From: Actinomycetes bacterium
GTDB lineage: Bacteria > Actinomycetota > Acidimicrobiia > Acidimicrobiales > RAAP-2
Direction of reading: 5' to 3'
Length of the DNA stretch: 49,258 nt
Assembly (NCBI GenBank): GCA_021791615.1
Contig: JAJYWG010000230.1
Span: forward strand, 1 to 49,258
Below are positions 39,630 through 48,436 of this stretch, piece after piece. The position numbers and the translations under genes were made by a program. Positions within the stretch are counted from its first letter, which is position 1. Each line of letters begins with the position of its first letter. The notes under the pieces are model-generated. The model saw nothing but the letters and a program-made list of their open reading frames with translations, ran no database searches and had not been told where the DNA came from.

Positions 39630-41071
39630 CCTTCCGCAACCGCCTCGTACTGGTCGCCGCCGTCGCCGTGGTCGTCGCCGTCTTGGCGGCTTCCGTGTCC
39701 AGTTACTTCGCAGCTCGGAACGCGCTCGTGGGCTCGGTCGACGGGACGCTCGAGACCACGGCCCAGAGCATCATTGCCCACGGCGGGCGAGTCAACGAAG
39801 GAGACCTCGGTGTTCAGATCGACCTCCAGTACGTGGACCCGCAGGGAGAGGTGATCGGCGGGGGGGGCAGCATTCCAGTGCCGCCATCGGTGGCCTCAGT
39901 GGCATCCGGCCAATCTCCGTCCTACTTCTCGGACGTGACACTCCGCGGTCAGGACTACCGAGAGCTGGTGGTGAGTGCGGGACAAGTCGAGATCATCACA
40001 CAAGGCATCGTGGTGGCGACCACGAGGGCCGCGCTGCAGATCGTGCTACCGCTGACGGCTGTGGACGGTCAGCTCTCCCACCTTGGCACCATCCTGATCC
40101 TCATCGCCGTGCTCGGCATCGCCCTGGCCCTCCTCCTTGCATGGCTCGTCGGTCGTACTGCCCTCGTGCCGCTGGACGAGCTGACGTTGGCAGTCGAAGA
40201 GATCGCCACCACCACCGACGTCAGTCAGCGCTTGGAGCCCGGCGGTGCGGACGAGCTTGGGCGGCTTCGCCGAGCATTCAACCACCTGCTCTCGGCGTTG
40301 GAACGATCGCGTGAGGCGCAGCGGCAGCTCGTCTTGGACGCCGGCCACGAGCTTCGCACCCCTCTCACCAGCATTCGCACCAACCTCGAAGTGGTCCGCC
40401 GCCTCGACGAGCTCCCGCCCGAAGAGCGAGAAGTGCTGATCGACGATCTCCTCGCGCAGATGGGAGAGCTCACGGCCCTCGTAGGTGATCTGTCCGAGCT
40501 GGCCCGCGGCGAGCACCGTCAGAGCGTCCCAGCGCCATTCCGGCTCGACGAGTTGGTCGAGGACGCAGTTTCGGTGGCTCAAGCGCATGGGCGGACCCGC
40601 GGGGTCACCTTCCAGGTGGACTCCTCGCCTAACTGGGTCGTAGGACAGCGAGATCGCATTGCCCGAGCTGTCGGCAATCTCCTCGACAACGCACTCAAGT
40701 GGAGTCCCGACCAGTCAGTGGTCGAAGTTGCGTGTCGCCACGGAAGCGTGATCGTCCATGATCATGGCCCGGGCATCGACCCCGACGACTTACCGCACAT
40801 CTTCGACCGCTTCTACCGCTCTCCGGCCGCCCGCTCACGTCCGGGGTCGGGCTTGGGCCTGGCAATCGTCGCCCAGGTCGCCAACGCCGAAGGGGGGTCG
40901 ATCGAGGGTGGCAACGCCGAGGATGGTGGGGCAATGTTCCGATTGAGCTTTCCCGTGGTCCCGTTCCCTGCCCCAGTTGCCCCGCCGGACACCCCCGCAG
41001 ACCCCCCGCCGGACAGCCCCGCAGACCCCCCGCCGGGCACCCCCGCAGACCCCCCGCCGGACAGCCGGTGA
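39626..41071 (+). CDS. Membrane sensor histidine kinase with a proline-rich tail
   Basis: This 481-aa kinase is the partner of the upstream regulator. TM1 is residues about 7-28 and TM2 about 154-175, enclosing a roughly 125-residue extracytoplasmic sensor. A HAMP domain follows. The phosphorylated His241 lies in [12 protein letters not shown]. The ATP-binding domain has [11 protein letters not shown] (N box), HDHGPGID (G1), IFDRFYRSP (F) and GSGLGLAI (G2). After residue 445 there is an unusual tail of [12 protein letters not shown] octapeptide repeats, encoded by 24-bp repeats, ending at PPDSR. GTG start, overlapping the regulator stop. Confidence 0.94.
   Translation: MTFRNRLVLVAAVAVVVAVLAASVSSYFAARNALVGSVDGTLETTAQSIIAHGGRVNEGDLGVQIDLQYVDPQGEVIGGGGSIPVPPSVASVASGQSPSYFSDVTLRGQDYRELVVSAGQVEIITQGIVVATTRAALQIVLPLTAVDGQLSHLGTILILIAVLGIALALLLAWLVGRTALVPLDELTLAVEEIATTTDVSQRLEPGGADELGRLRRAFNHLLSALERSREAQRQLVLDAGHELRTPLTSIRTNLEVVRRLDELPPEEREVLIDDLLAQMGELTALVGDLSELARGEHRQSVPAPFRLDELVEDAVSVAQAHGRTRGVTFQVDSSPNWVVGQRDRIARAVGNLLDNALKWSPDQSVVEVACRHGSVIVHDHGPGIDPDDLPHIFDRFYRSPAARSRPGSGLGLAIVAQVANAEGGSIEGGNAEDGGAMFRLSFPVVPFPAPVAPPDTPADPPPDSPADPPPGTPADPPPDSR
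40979..41068. repeat. 24-bp repeats encoding the histidine kinase C-terminal tail
   Basis: About four tandem 24-bp units, with small differences, encode [24 protein letters not shown] and PPDSR. They sit immediately before the stop codon. Confidence 0.85.
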
Positions 41072-41108
41072 GCACCCGCGTGTCGTGCGGGGACGCGACC
41101 ACAGCTCG

Positions 41109-41477
41109 TCAATCGGCCGCGATGAGCTCGATCCGGTTCCCGAAGGGATCGTCGGCGTAGCACCTTCGCACCCCCGGAAGATCATGGTCCCAGATGACAC
41201 GAACATCGGCAGCTGCCAACCGTGCGACGAGCGCATCGAGTCCCTCGACCACCAAGGCTGGATGAGCCTTCCGGGCGGACCGGAATTCGGGGTCGACTCC
41301 CAGGTGCAGCGTCACCAAGCCATTGGAGAACCAGCAACCTCCCCGGGACGCGAGCGGTTCAGGTTTGGGTTGGCGATCCAGTCCGAGAAGACCGGAGTAG
41401 AACGCTTCGGCCCGATCCTCCTGTCCGGCAGGCATCGCGAGCTGTACGTGGTCCAAGGCGACGAGCCGGTCCTCCAC
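41109..41477 (-). CDS. VOC (glyoxalase/bleomycin-resistance fold) family protein
   Basis: This 122-aa protein has the paired beta-alpha-beta-beta-beta modules of the VOC superfamily: LVALDHVQLAMPAGQEDRAE, then FYSGLLGLDRQ, CWFSNGLVTLHLGVD, HPALVVEGLDALVARLAAAD and CYADDPFGNRIELIA with the C-terminal Glu metal ligand. Potential ligands are His, His and Glu. The substrate is unknown. The start is uncertain; GTG at 41477 gives a normal length but only a weak AGG lies upstream. It is convergent with the histidine kinase. Confidence 0.8.
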   Translation of the reverse strand: MEDRLVALDHVQLAMPAGQEDRAEAFYSGLLGLDRQPKPEPLASRGGCWFSNGLVTLHLGVDPEFRSARKAHPALVVEGLDALVARLAAADVRVIWDHDLPGVRRCYADDPFGNRIELIAAD

Positions 41478-41571
41478 TGGGTGGAGCCTACCGCTCCGGC
41501 TGCGGCGGTCACTGCGTGCGCTGACCTCACCTGGCGCCGGCACCTGGTCAACCGCTAGTCTCCCGCACGGC

Positions 41572-41670
41572 ATGGGATCACTCATCAAGAAACGCCGCAA
41601 GCGCATGCGCAAGAAGAAGCACAAGAAGATGCTGAAGGCGACGCGCTGGCAGCGACGCGCTGGCAAATAG
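41572..41670 (+). CDS. Small ribosomal protein bS22 (AURKAIP1/COX24-domain)
   Basis: This 32-aa, extremely basic protein starts MGSLIKKRRKRMRKKKHKKM and ends TRWQRRAGK. It matches the actinobacterial bS22 pattern (an AURKAIP1/COX24-like peptide found bound to the 30S near the decoding region in mycobacteria). Such genes are often missed because of size. There is no ribosome-binding site before the ATG; TAGTCT lies 12 bases upstream of it and could be a -10 box, implying a very short leader. Confidence 0.88.
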   Translation: MGSLIKKRRKRMRKKKHKKMLKATRWQRRAGK

Positions 41671-41700
41671 CCGCTACTGCTCCCATCACCCCCGCACAAC

Positions 41701-41748
41701 CGGCATCCGGCACTGCTGGCTCAGCCGGCATCCGGCACTGCTGGCTCC
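41701..41748. repeat. 25-bp duplication at the 3' end of ispE
   Basis: Two copies, starting at 41701 and 41726 (23 of 25 bases shared), straddle the ispE stop (41723-41721). The proximal copy encodes the last residues EPAVPDAG. Confidence 0.85.
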
Positions 41749-42623
41749 CATCCGCAAGGCACACTGCGCACCGCGATGAGCGCCGCCTTTTCGTGGCCGA
41801 GGACCAGTGATGTGCGCCCGGCCAAACCGACGTCGTCCGCGGTCCCTTCGATGTACCACGTGGCACCGCTGCCCGCGAGCACCGGGCGACGGCCGGTCGC
41901 CTCGGCCAGTAGGTCGCGCCAGCGGCCCAGTCTGGGCTCCACGGCGATCGCCGCAGCCGTGAGATCGTTCGGCCCATCTTCCTCATCCCGAGCCGACCCC
42001 GTGCCCAGCTCGTCCCAGGCACGGTAGACGGCAGCCGTCGCGACGCCGAATGGAGGGACGAGCAGGACGTACGATCGCTCCTCGAAGGCAAGTGGGTCGA
42101 TCCGCTCCCCGACTCCCCCCACCACAGCCCGCCCGCCGGTGACACAGAACGGCACGTCGGACCCGAGGGCGAGGGCAACCGCCGTGTCCTGACAGCCGGC
42201 CCATCGCAAGATCGCTGCCGCGTCGGCCGAGCCTCCACCCAGCCCGCCTCCCATGGGGATCCGCTTGACGAGTCGGACACCGGCGCTCCGCCCGACCGCG
42301 GCGAGCGCCCGGCGCACGAGGTTCTCCTGGGAGCGGGCCAGATCGTGAAGCTGCTCGAGGCTCGGCACGGGGACACCGGATCTCGGGTCGACCTCGACCG
42401 ACAGCCCGCTGGCAGCGGGATCGACGATCAGCAGATCGTGGAGGTCCACCGTGACCATCTCGGCTTGGAGGAGATGGAGGCCCTCCTCGCTCCGACCGAG
42501 CACACGCAGCGACGTGGTGAGCTTCGCCGGGGCGGCAAGACGAACCGTTCCGGGGAACGGCATACCCAGCGGCTTGTCTCCGGGGGCACTTCCTTGCGGC
42601 TCGAGCGCTCCGGTCGCGCTCAT
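41721..42623 (-). CDS. ispE: 4-diphosphocytidyl-2-C-methyl-D-erythritol kinase
   Basis: This 300-aa GHMP kinase phosphorylates CDP-methylerythritol in the MEP isoprenoid pathway. It has VRLAAPAKLTTSLRVLGRSE with the catalytic-site Lys, GLHLLQAEMVTVDL, the ATP loop PMGGGLGGGSADAAAIL, ALGSDVPFCVTGG with its conserved Asp, and VLAGSGATWY. The ATG shares ATGA with the ksgA stop. ksgA-ispE adjacency is common in actinobacteria. The C-terminus appears modified by a 25-bp duplication. Confidence 0.94.
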   Translation of the reverse strand: MSATGALEPQGSAPGDKPLGMPFPGTVRLAAPAKLTTSLRVLGRSEEGLHLLQAEMVTVDLHDLLIVDPAASGLSVEVDPRSGVPVPSLEQLHDLARSQENLVRRALAAVGRSAGVRLVKRIPMGGGLGGGSADAAAILRWAGCQDTAVALALGSDVPFCVTGGRAVVGGVGERIDPLAFEERSYVLLVPPFGVATAAVYRAWDELGTGSARDEEDGPNDLTAAAIAVEPRLGRWRDLLAEATGRRPVLAGSGATWYIEGTADDVGLAGRTSLVLGHEKAALIAVRSVPCGWEPAVPDAG

Positions 42624-43498
42624 CGGTCGTGAGATGCCGTCGGCTCGCGCCCGTCCGCGCCGCCTATCCAGCCGGCCAGCGCCCCCCAGGCTTCCACGTC
42701 GAGATCTTCTGCCCGAAGGTCGTCGCGCACCCCCGCGGAGGCGAAAGCTCGCTGCTCGACCACCCCAGCCAAAGACCCCCGGAGCATCTTCCGCCGCTGC
42801 CCGAACCCAGCGTTCACCACGCGGCAGAACCGGTCGTAGCCGACCGACGGCGGAACGGCAGGGCACGGGCGGCGGTCGATCCGGATGAGCACCGATGTCA
42901 CCTTGGGCCGGGGGAGGAACACGGTCGCCGGCACGCGACCGACGATCGCGGCGGTCGCCCAGTACGCGATCTTCGCCGAGACGGCACCGTAGGCGCGACT
43001 CCCGGTGCGAGCTGCCATGCGCTCTCCCACCTCTCGCTGGACCATGACCAGCATGCAACCGACGTGAGGCGCTGACTCCAGCACTCGCATGACGACGGGC
43101 GTGGCGACGTTGTAGGGAAGATTGGCCACGATCCGCCAGGGCACCGGTCCGGGAGGGAGCAGGTCGATCCAGTCGAGGTGCAGGGCATCACCTTCGAGCA
43201 CGGTGACGGTGCCGCGGCACTCACTCGACGCGAGCACACTCGAGAGCACCGCCACGAGAGCGGGATCGGTCTCGATCGCCACGACGTGCGCGCCCGTCTC
43301 GGCAAGGGCCAAGGTGAGGGAGCCGAGCCCCGCGCCGACCTCCGCTACCGGCGTGCCTTCATCGACGTCCGCCAGCCGGACGATCCTGCGCACGGTGTTG
43401 GGGTCCACGACGAAGTTCTGCCCGAGCGACCGACGGGGCCGCAGCCCGTGGGTATCGAGCAGGCGCTGCACGTCGGTCCGGGAATGGGTCACCGGCAT
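42620..43498 (-). CDS. ksgA: 16S rRNA dimethyladenosine transferase KsgA (RsmA)
   Basis: This 292-aa enzyme dimethylates two adjacent adenines near the 16S rRNA 3' end during late 30S assembly. It has RPRRSLGQNFVVDPNTVRRI, SAM motif PVAEVGAGLGSLTLALAE, the catalytic NLPYN and VFLPRPKVTSVLIRI. The ATG at 43498 gives MPVTHSRTDVQRLL. It lies 61 bp after tatD and overlaps ispE by 4 bases. Confidence 0.96.
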   Translation of the reverse strand: MPVTHSRTDVQRLLDTHGLRPRRSLGQNFVVDPNTVRRIVRLADVDEGTPVAEVGAGLGSLTLALAETGAHVVAIETDPALVAVLSSVLASSECRGTVTVLEGDALHLDWIDLLPPGPVPWRIVANLPYNVATPVVMRVLESAPHVGCMLVMVQREVGERMAARTGSRAYGAVSAKIAYWATAAIVGRVPATVFLPRPKVTSVLIRIDRRPCPAVPPSVGYDRFCRVVNAGFGQRRKMLRGSLAGVVEQRAFASAGVRDDLRAEDLDVEAWGALAGWIGGADGREPTASHDR

Positions 43499-43559
43499 CG
43501 AACCGCCGGCGCCACCACGGCGTGGGGCATCGCGGCCTCCTCCACAGCGGCACGCGAGA

Positions 43560-44462
43560 TCACGATGCCGCCCGGGCAAAGACGCGCTCGGCGTTGGCTC
43601 GACTGGCGTCGGCCAACTCGATCGGATCGGCACCTCTCGCCTGCGCCACCGCGGCGCCCACCAGCGGGACGAACGCCGGTTCGTTCGGCCTGCCCCGATG
43701 AGGTACCGGGGCGAGGAAGGGGCTGTCGGTCTCGACCAGCACCCGGTCGATCGGGCACAGGGACGCCGCCTCCCTGATCTCGTCTGCGTTCTTGAAGGTC
43801 ACGATCCCGCTGAAGGAGATGTACATGCCGGCATCGAGGCAGCGCCGGGCCTCTTGGGGGCCTCCGGTGAAGCAGTGCAGCACCGTCCGCTCGGGAACCC
43901 CCTCGGCTCCGAGGACGTCGAACAGGTCGTCCCAGGCCTCGCGGACGTGGATGACCAGCGCCAGATCGGTGCGACGAGCGAGGGCGACCTGCTCGCCGAA
44001 CGCCCGGCGCTGTTCCGGGCGCGGGGAGTGGTCGTAGTGGTAGTCGAGCCCGCACTCCCCGACGGCCACGAGCGACGAGTCACCGGCTGCTCGGGCCGTG
44101 TCGACGAGCCGTACGACGTCGTCCACGCCCGAGGAGGCTTGGTGGGGGTGGAGCCCGGCCGTCGCCCAGACCGCGGGGACCTGCTCGCCGAGCAGGGTCC
44201 CGCCTGCGACCTCGGCGGCGATGGCCAGCGCCTGGGCCGACGTCGGCGCGTCGGTCCCGACGCACACCACCGTCCCGACCCCGGCTTCCAGCGCGCGCCC
44301 GAGCACGCCGGCGATCGAGCTCTGAGCGCTCTGTCCGCTCTCACTGCTGCGGTACTGGTCCTGGAGGTGGCAGTGGGAGTCGAGCCAGCAGGCGGCCGGG
44401 AGCGGCTGCCCTTCCTGGTCCGCCGCGCGCGGCGGCCCTTCGCTCGTTGCCACCCTGCTCAC
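43560..44462 (-). CDS. tatD: TatD-family metal-dependent DNase
   Basis: This 300-aa TIM-barrel nuclease has WLDSHCHLQ (H-x-H metal site), GLHPHQAS, GECGLDYHYDHSP, VIHVREAWDD, LHCFTGGPQEA and VETDSPFLAPVPHRGRPNEP. TatD proteins are 3'-5' exonucleases implicated in DNA repair or turnover. The GTG at 44462 shares GTGA with the metG stop. The metG-tatD-ksgA-ispE order is typical for actinobacteria. Confidence 0.94.
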   Translation of the reverse strand: MSRVATSEGPPRAADQEGQPLPAACWLDSHCHLQDQYRSSESGQSAQSSIAGVLGRALEAGVGTVVCVGTDAPTSAQALAIAAEVAGGTLLGEQVPAVWATAGLHPHQASSGVDDVVRLVDTARAAGDSSLVAVGECGLDYHYDHSPRPEQRRAFGEQVALARRTDLALVIHVREAWDDLFDVLGAEGVPERTVLHCFTGGPQEARRCLDAGMYISFSGIVTFKNADEIREAASLCPIDRVLVETDSPFLAPVPHRGRPNEPAFVPLVGAAVAQARGADPIELADASRANAERVFARAAS

Positions 44463-46006
44463 GGTCGCCGCCGGGGGAACAAAGGGGCGCCCTTCTCCAC
44501 CGCCAGCCCCCCGGGGTACCCTCCCCACGCGCCGGCCTCTGGAAGGCGGAGGTCCGACGGCTCGCCATCCAGCCCGAGCCGGGTCCAGATCTCGCATGCC
44601 GTCCCGGGCATCGCCGGGGAGACGAGCAGGGCCACGATCCGGAGGGCCTCGAGCGCCGCGCCCATGATCGCGTCGACCTCGGGACCCGGATCGAGCTTCC
44701 AGGGCTCGGTCGCCTCCAAGTGGGCATTGGCCGCCCCGATGAGACGCCACGTGGCCTCGAGCGCCTCGTGGGGCGCCCAGCGGTCCCACCCCTCCGAGGC
44801 GGCCTCGAGCGCGCTGGCCGCCGACGCGGCCAGGGGGCTGCCGGGGTCCGGAGCTGGGCCGATGCCGCCGCACTTCGCCCCCACCACAGTCGCTACCCGG
44901 GAGAGGAGGTTGCCCAAGTTGTTGGCCAGATCGGCGTTGTAGCGAGACACGATCCCCTCGTAGGAGAACTCGCCGTCACTGCCGAGCGGCACTTCGCGCA
45001 GGAGGTGGTACCGGACGGCATCCGCCCCGAGATCGTCGACGAGGGACTCGGGGGCGATCTCGGTGAGGCGCACGGGCGTCGCCCGCGGCGAACCCTCGTT
45101 CCGGGCAACGAGCGTCTTGGACAGGCGCTCACCACCGACCAGCAAGAAGCCGTGCACGAACACCTGGGGTGCCGGGTCGATGCCGGCCGCCATGCACATT
45201 GCCGGCCACCACACGCAATGGAATTTCAAGATGTCCTTGCCGACGAGGTGGTGCGCGACCGGCCACCAGCGATCGAACATGGCTGCATCCACCCCGTAGC
45301 CGATCGCCGTGAGGTAGTTGACGAGCGCGTCGTACCACACGTAGAAGACGTGTCGCTCGTCCCACGGCACGGGGACGCCCCAGCGGAACGAGGTGCGGGT
45401 GATCGAGATGTCCCTCAGGCCACCGCGGATAAATCCCACCGCCTCGTTGCGCTTCGCCTGCGGGAGGACGGCACCCGGGTGCTCGGCGTACCACCGGAGC
45501 AGCGGCTCTTCGAACTCGCTCAGTTTGAAGAAGTAGTTCTCCTCTTCCATCGGGACCACCGGCCGGTGGTGGACGGGGCAGTCCCCTCCATCGAGCTGCT
45601 CTTCGGTGTAGTAGTCCTCGCACGAGATGCAGTACAGGCCCGAGTACGTCCCGAGCTCGATGTACCCGCGGTCGTAGATCTCCTGGAGGAAGCGGCCGAC
45701 CGCCGCGTGATGCCGCGGCTCGGTCGTCCTGATGAAGTCGTCGTACCCGATGTCGAGCGCCTTCCAGCAGGCGAGGAAACGCTGCACGGTCGTGTCGGTC
45801 CACTCCTGCGGGCTCATGGCGTGGGCGGCGGCGGCCTCGGCGATCTTGGCGCCATGCTCGTCGGTGCCCGTGAGAAACATGACGTCGTCGCCGATCAGGC
45901 GATGCCAGCGCGCGATGGCATCTGCATTGACCGTCGTGTACGCAGTGCCGACATGCGGTGCGTCGTTCACGTAGTAGATCGGCGTGGTGATGTAGATCGG
46001 CGGCAC
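44459..46006 (-). CDS. metG: Methionyl-tRNA synthetase
   Basis: This 515-aa class I synthetase charges tRNA-Met. YITTPIYYVNDAPHVGTAYT contains the HVGT (HIGH) motif. The zinc knuckle is CISCEDYYTEEQLDGGDCPV. LPQAKRNEAVGF, VPVPWDERHVFYVWYDALVNY, HLVGKDILKFHCVWWPA and the anticodon-binding domain from about 370 are present. The KMSKS loop reads RLSKT (GGERLSKTLV), a permissible but unusual variant. It lacks the C-terminal dimerisation domain, like many short bacterial MetRS. GTG start at 46006; rsmI lies 35 bp upstream. Confidence 0.95.
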   Translation of the reverse strand: MPPIYITTPIYYVNDAPHVGTAYTTVNADAIARWHRLIGDDVMFLTGTDEHGAKIAEAAAAHAMSPQEWTDTTVQRFLACWKALDIGYDDFIRTTEPRHHAAVGRFLQEIYDRGYIELGTYSGLYCISCEDYYTEEQLDGGDCPVHHRPVVPMEEENYFFKLSEFEEPLLRWYAEHPGAVLPQAKRNEAVGFIRGGLRDISITRTSFRWGVPVPWDERHVFYVWYDALVNYLTAIGYGVDAAMFDRWWPVAHHLVGKDILKFHCVWWPAMCMAAGIDPAPQVFVHGFLLVGGERLSKTLVARNEGSPRATPVRLTEIAPESLVDDLGADAVRYHLLREVPLGSDGEFSYEGIVSRYNADLANNLGNLLSRVATVVGAKCGGIGPAPDPGSPLAASAASALEAASEGWDRWAPHEALEATWRLIGAANAHLEATEPWKLDPGPEVDAIMGAALEALRIVALLVSPAMPGTACEIWTRLGLDGEPSDLRLPEAGAWGGYPGGLAVEKGAPLFPRRRP

Positions 46007-46041
46007 CCCGGCAAGCGTACCGGCGCTCTGCTGCGCCGCTG

Positions 46042-46950
46042 TCAGCCTGGCGGCTGGTCGCAGGCGGGACCGCCGCGATCTCTCACCGACAGTGCCGCCT
46101 GATAGGCCCGCCGCCGCGTGACCCCGAGCGAGGCCGCCACCGCATCGGCAGCGTCACGGACCCCGGCACCTTCAGCCAGGCGCTCGGCGACCGCGTTGAT
46201 CACCTCGTCGTCGCCCGGAGGACCGGCGGGCCCAGCGCCTCCCAGCACGAGCACGACCTCGCCCTTCACTGGTCGCTGGGTGAATTCCTCGACGGCGGCA
46301 CGCAGGGGTCCGCGCCAGGTCTCCTCATGCACCTTGGTGAGCTCCCGGACGACCGCGACCGGCCGATCACCGCACACTGCAGCCAGGTCGGACAAGGTGG
46401 CGGCCAGCCGCCCGGGGGCCTCCAGCACGACCGAGGTCCGATCTTCGGCGGCCAGCGCAGCCAGGCGCAGCTTGCGCGCGCGCCCTTTGCGGGGCAAGAA
46501 CCCCTCCACGCAGAATCGGTCGGTCGGCAGGCCGCTCACCACCAGGGCGGCCACCACGGCCGATGGACCGGGTACCACGCTCACCCGGGCGCCCAGGGCA
46601 ATGGCAGCGGCCACCAGCCGGGCCCCGGGGTCCGAGATCCCCGGCATCCCGGCGTCGCTCACCACCGCGACCGAGCGTCCGGCCTCGACCCACGCCAGGA
46701 CTCTCGGGATCTGCTCCGCCTCGTTGTGCTCGTGGAGCGCCACCAGACGCCCTCGACCACCGATGCCCGCGGCCGTGAGCAGGACCCGGGTCCTGCGCGT
46801 GTCTTCGCAGCACACCACGTCGGCCGCGTCCAGCGTGGCGACGGCCCGGGGGGACAGATCGCCAAGATTGCCGATGGGGGTGGCGACCAGCACGATCCCC
46901 CCGTTTGGTGCCCCGCCGGAGACGATGCCGCCTCCGGCGGGCTGGCTCAA
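46042..46950 (-). CDS. rsmI: 16S rRNA (cytidine(1402)-2'-O)-methyltransferase RsmI
   Basis: This 302-aa enzyme 2'-O-methylates C1402 in the decoding centre. It has GGIVLVATPIGNLGDLSPRA, CCEDTRRTRVLL, LHEHNEAEQIP, VSDAGMPGISDPGARLV, VPGPSAVVAALVVSGLPTD and FEGFLP-like VEGFLPRKG. The start appears to be TTG at 46950, with GGGAGA five bases upstream and a TTGA overlap with the DUF192 stop. The C-terminal helices (ASLGVTRRRAYQAALSV) are typical. Confidence 0.93.
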   Translation of the reverse strand: MSQPAGGGIVSGGAPNGGIVLVATPIGNLGDLSPRAVATLDAADVVCCEDTRRTRVLLTAAGIGGRGRLVALHEHNEAEQIPRVLAWVEAGRSVAVVSDAGMPGISDPGARLVAAAIALGARVSVVPGPSAVVAALVVSGLPTDRFCVEGFLPRKGRARKLRLAALAAEDRTSVVLEAPGRLAATLSDLAAVCGDRPVAVVRELTKVHEETWRGPLRAAVEEFTQRPVKGEVVLVLGGAGPAGPPGDDEVINAVAERLAEGAGVRDAADAVAASLGVTRRRAYQAALSVRDRGGPACDQPPG

Positions 46951-47288
46951 GGGATCTCCCGAAGCTCGAGGCGGTCGCCGACTCGCAGCCCCCAGCGCTC
47001 GAAGGACCCGGCCGACGCCTCGAGGACGCTGCGAGCACGGCGCCGGGGCAACGCGACCCGCCAGCGCTCGACCCGCACCGTGTCGAGCACGACGAGGTTG
47101 CCGTCGAGGAACCCCACGTCCAAGGGGAACCGGACCCCGACGGTGTGGATCGAGCGGGTCCGAGGGAGCAGCATTGCCCCCTCGTACTCCGCTTTCCCGA
47201 TCAGCCCTTTCGTCCGATCGGCCAGGGTATCGGCGACTTCGGCCGACGCCACGACGTCGCCGTCGCGCAAGATCCAGGCCACCTTCAT
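46947..47288 (-). CDS. DUF192 family protein
   Basis: This 113-aa protein follows the DUF192 pattern: VADTLADRTKGLIGKAEYEG, MLLPRTRSIHTVGVRFPLDV, GFLDGNLVVLDTV and a C-terminal VLEASAGSFERWGLRVGDRL. The family is widespread, with no settled function. No signal peptide is seen here. The ATG at 47288 is the best start. It is co-transcribed with rsmI (TTGA overlap) and divergent from the tiny bL37 gene. Confidence 0.85.
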   Translation of the reverse strand: MKVAWILRDGDVVASAEVADTLADRTKGLIGKAEYEGAMLLPRTRSIHTVGVRFPLDVGFLDGNLVVLDTVRVERWRVALPRRRARSVLEASAGSFERWGLRVGDRLELREIP

Positions 47289-47358
47289 CGATACCGGCCG
47301 GTTCCCACCCAACGGCTCACGTCGACACAGGCTAGCCGCGCCGCCTAGGATGTCCCCC

Positions 47359-47442
47359 GTGTCGAAGCGGACTGTGAAGCGCAAGCTGAGGGCGAAGAAG
47401 AAGGCCAACCACGGCAAGAAGCCCAACTGCGGGCGCGGGTGA
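47359..47442 (+). CDS. Large ribosomal protein bL37
   Basis: This 27-aa basic peptide reads VSKRTVKRKLRAKKKANHGK, then KPNCGRG. The KANHGKKPN core matches actinobacterial bL37 (about 24 aa, with the pattern KANHGKRPN), seen in mycobacterial 50S structures. A GGATG stretch about eight bases upstream could serve as ribosome-binding site for the GTG at 47359; an in-frame ATG at 47350 would add three residues. It is divergent from DUF192. Confidence 0.85.
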   Translation: MSKRTVKRKLRAKKKANHGKKPNCGRG

Positions 47443-47493
47443 CCTCCTCGGTCTGAGCACTGGGCACGATCCAGGTTGCCCTCCGGTCTCCCG

Positions 47494-48351
47494 CTACGGC
47501 CGCCAGGCCACCCCCCTCGCGGCCAGCTCGGTCGACAGCGTGGTCGGCAGGTCTGAGATGATGCCGTCCACCCCCACGTCCACGAGACGGGCCATGGTCT
47601 CGGTGTCGTTGACGGTCCAGACGTGGACGGCGATGCCCGCACCGTGGGCTGCTTGGACGAATGCCTCGTCCACCACCACGAGGTCGCCCTGGCGCTCGGG
47701 GACCTGAAAGGCCACGACATCGAGGGCGGGCAGTGGCGTCCGATCGTGCACCGCGGTCCAGAACGAGGCGGTGGCCAGGGTCCCGGCCGACACCGGAACA
47801 CCGGGAGCCAGCTTGGCAAATGCCTCCGTAGCCGGGTCCAGGAACGAGGCAACGATGACGTCGTCACGCCGCTCGTACTCGGCCAGCAGGCGTGCCAGCG
47901 TCTCTTCATAAGGCGTGACCGCCGGGGCGGTCTGCTTGATGTCGAGGTTGAGCACCACACCCGGGAACCGTTCGAGCACCTCGCGCAAGGTGGCGATTCG
48001 AAAGTCGGGGTCCGTGGCGGCCCGACCGCGGAACGGGTAGTCGGCATCGGGACGGTCGTAGGTGACGTCGGCCCCGGGAATGAACCAGTAGGCGTTGTCC
48101 AGCTCTTTGATCTCACGCAGGGTGAGCTCGGCGATACGGCCCTTGCCGTTGGTGGTCCGGTCCACCGTTTCGTCGTGGCACACCACCAGTTCGCCGTCAG
48201 CGGTGGCGTGCACGTCGAGCTCGATGGCAGTGGCGCCAGCATCCAGCGCTCGCTCGATGGCAAAGAGGGTGGACGACGGCGACTCCCACGCTCCTCCCTG
48301 GTGGGCGTAGGAGATCACCCGCCGCTCGAGCCAGGGGTTGTCCGAGGGCAT
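47494..48351 (-). CDS. Glycerophosphodiester phosphodiesterase (GDPD) family protein
   Basis: This 285-aa TIM-barrel enzyme has ISYAHQGGAWESPSSTLFAI (catalytic His, with HQG for the usual HRG), GATAIELDVHATADGELVVC (metal Glu and Asp), HDETVDRTTNGKG (second catalytic His), VVLNLDIKQ and VHVWTVNDTETMARLVDVGV, then DGIISDLP. It probably hydrolyses glycerophosphodiesters to glycerol-3-phosphate and an alcohol. It appears cytoplasmic, with no signal peptide. TACGAT lies six bases before the ATG and no ribosome-binding site is clear, so a leaderless mRNA is possible. Confidence 0.9.
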   Translation of the reverse strand: MPSDNPWLERRVISYAHQGGAWESPSSTLFAIERALDAGATAIELDVHATADGELVVCHDETVDRTTNGKGRIAELTLREIKELDNAYWFIPGADVTYDRPDADYPFRGRAATDPDFRIATLREVLERFPGVVLNLDIKQTAPAVTPYEETLARLLAEYERRDDVIVASFLDPATEAFAKLAPGVPVSAGTLATASFWTAVHDRTPLPALDVVAFQVPERQGDLVVVDEAFVQAAHGAGIAVHVWTVNDTETMARLVDVGVDGIISDLPTTLSTELAARGVAWRP

Positions 48352-48436
48352 ACGCCGATCGTACCCCCCGGGTCGAGCCGGCAAGTCCCTGTCGGTGGCC
48401 CGCTCCCGAGGTGGGCGGAGGTAGCCTCTCCTCGCC

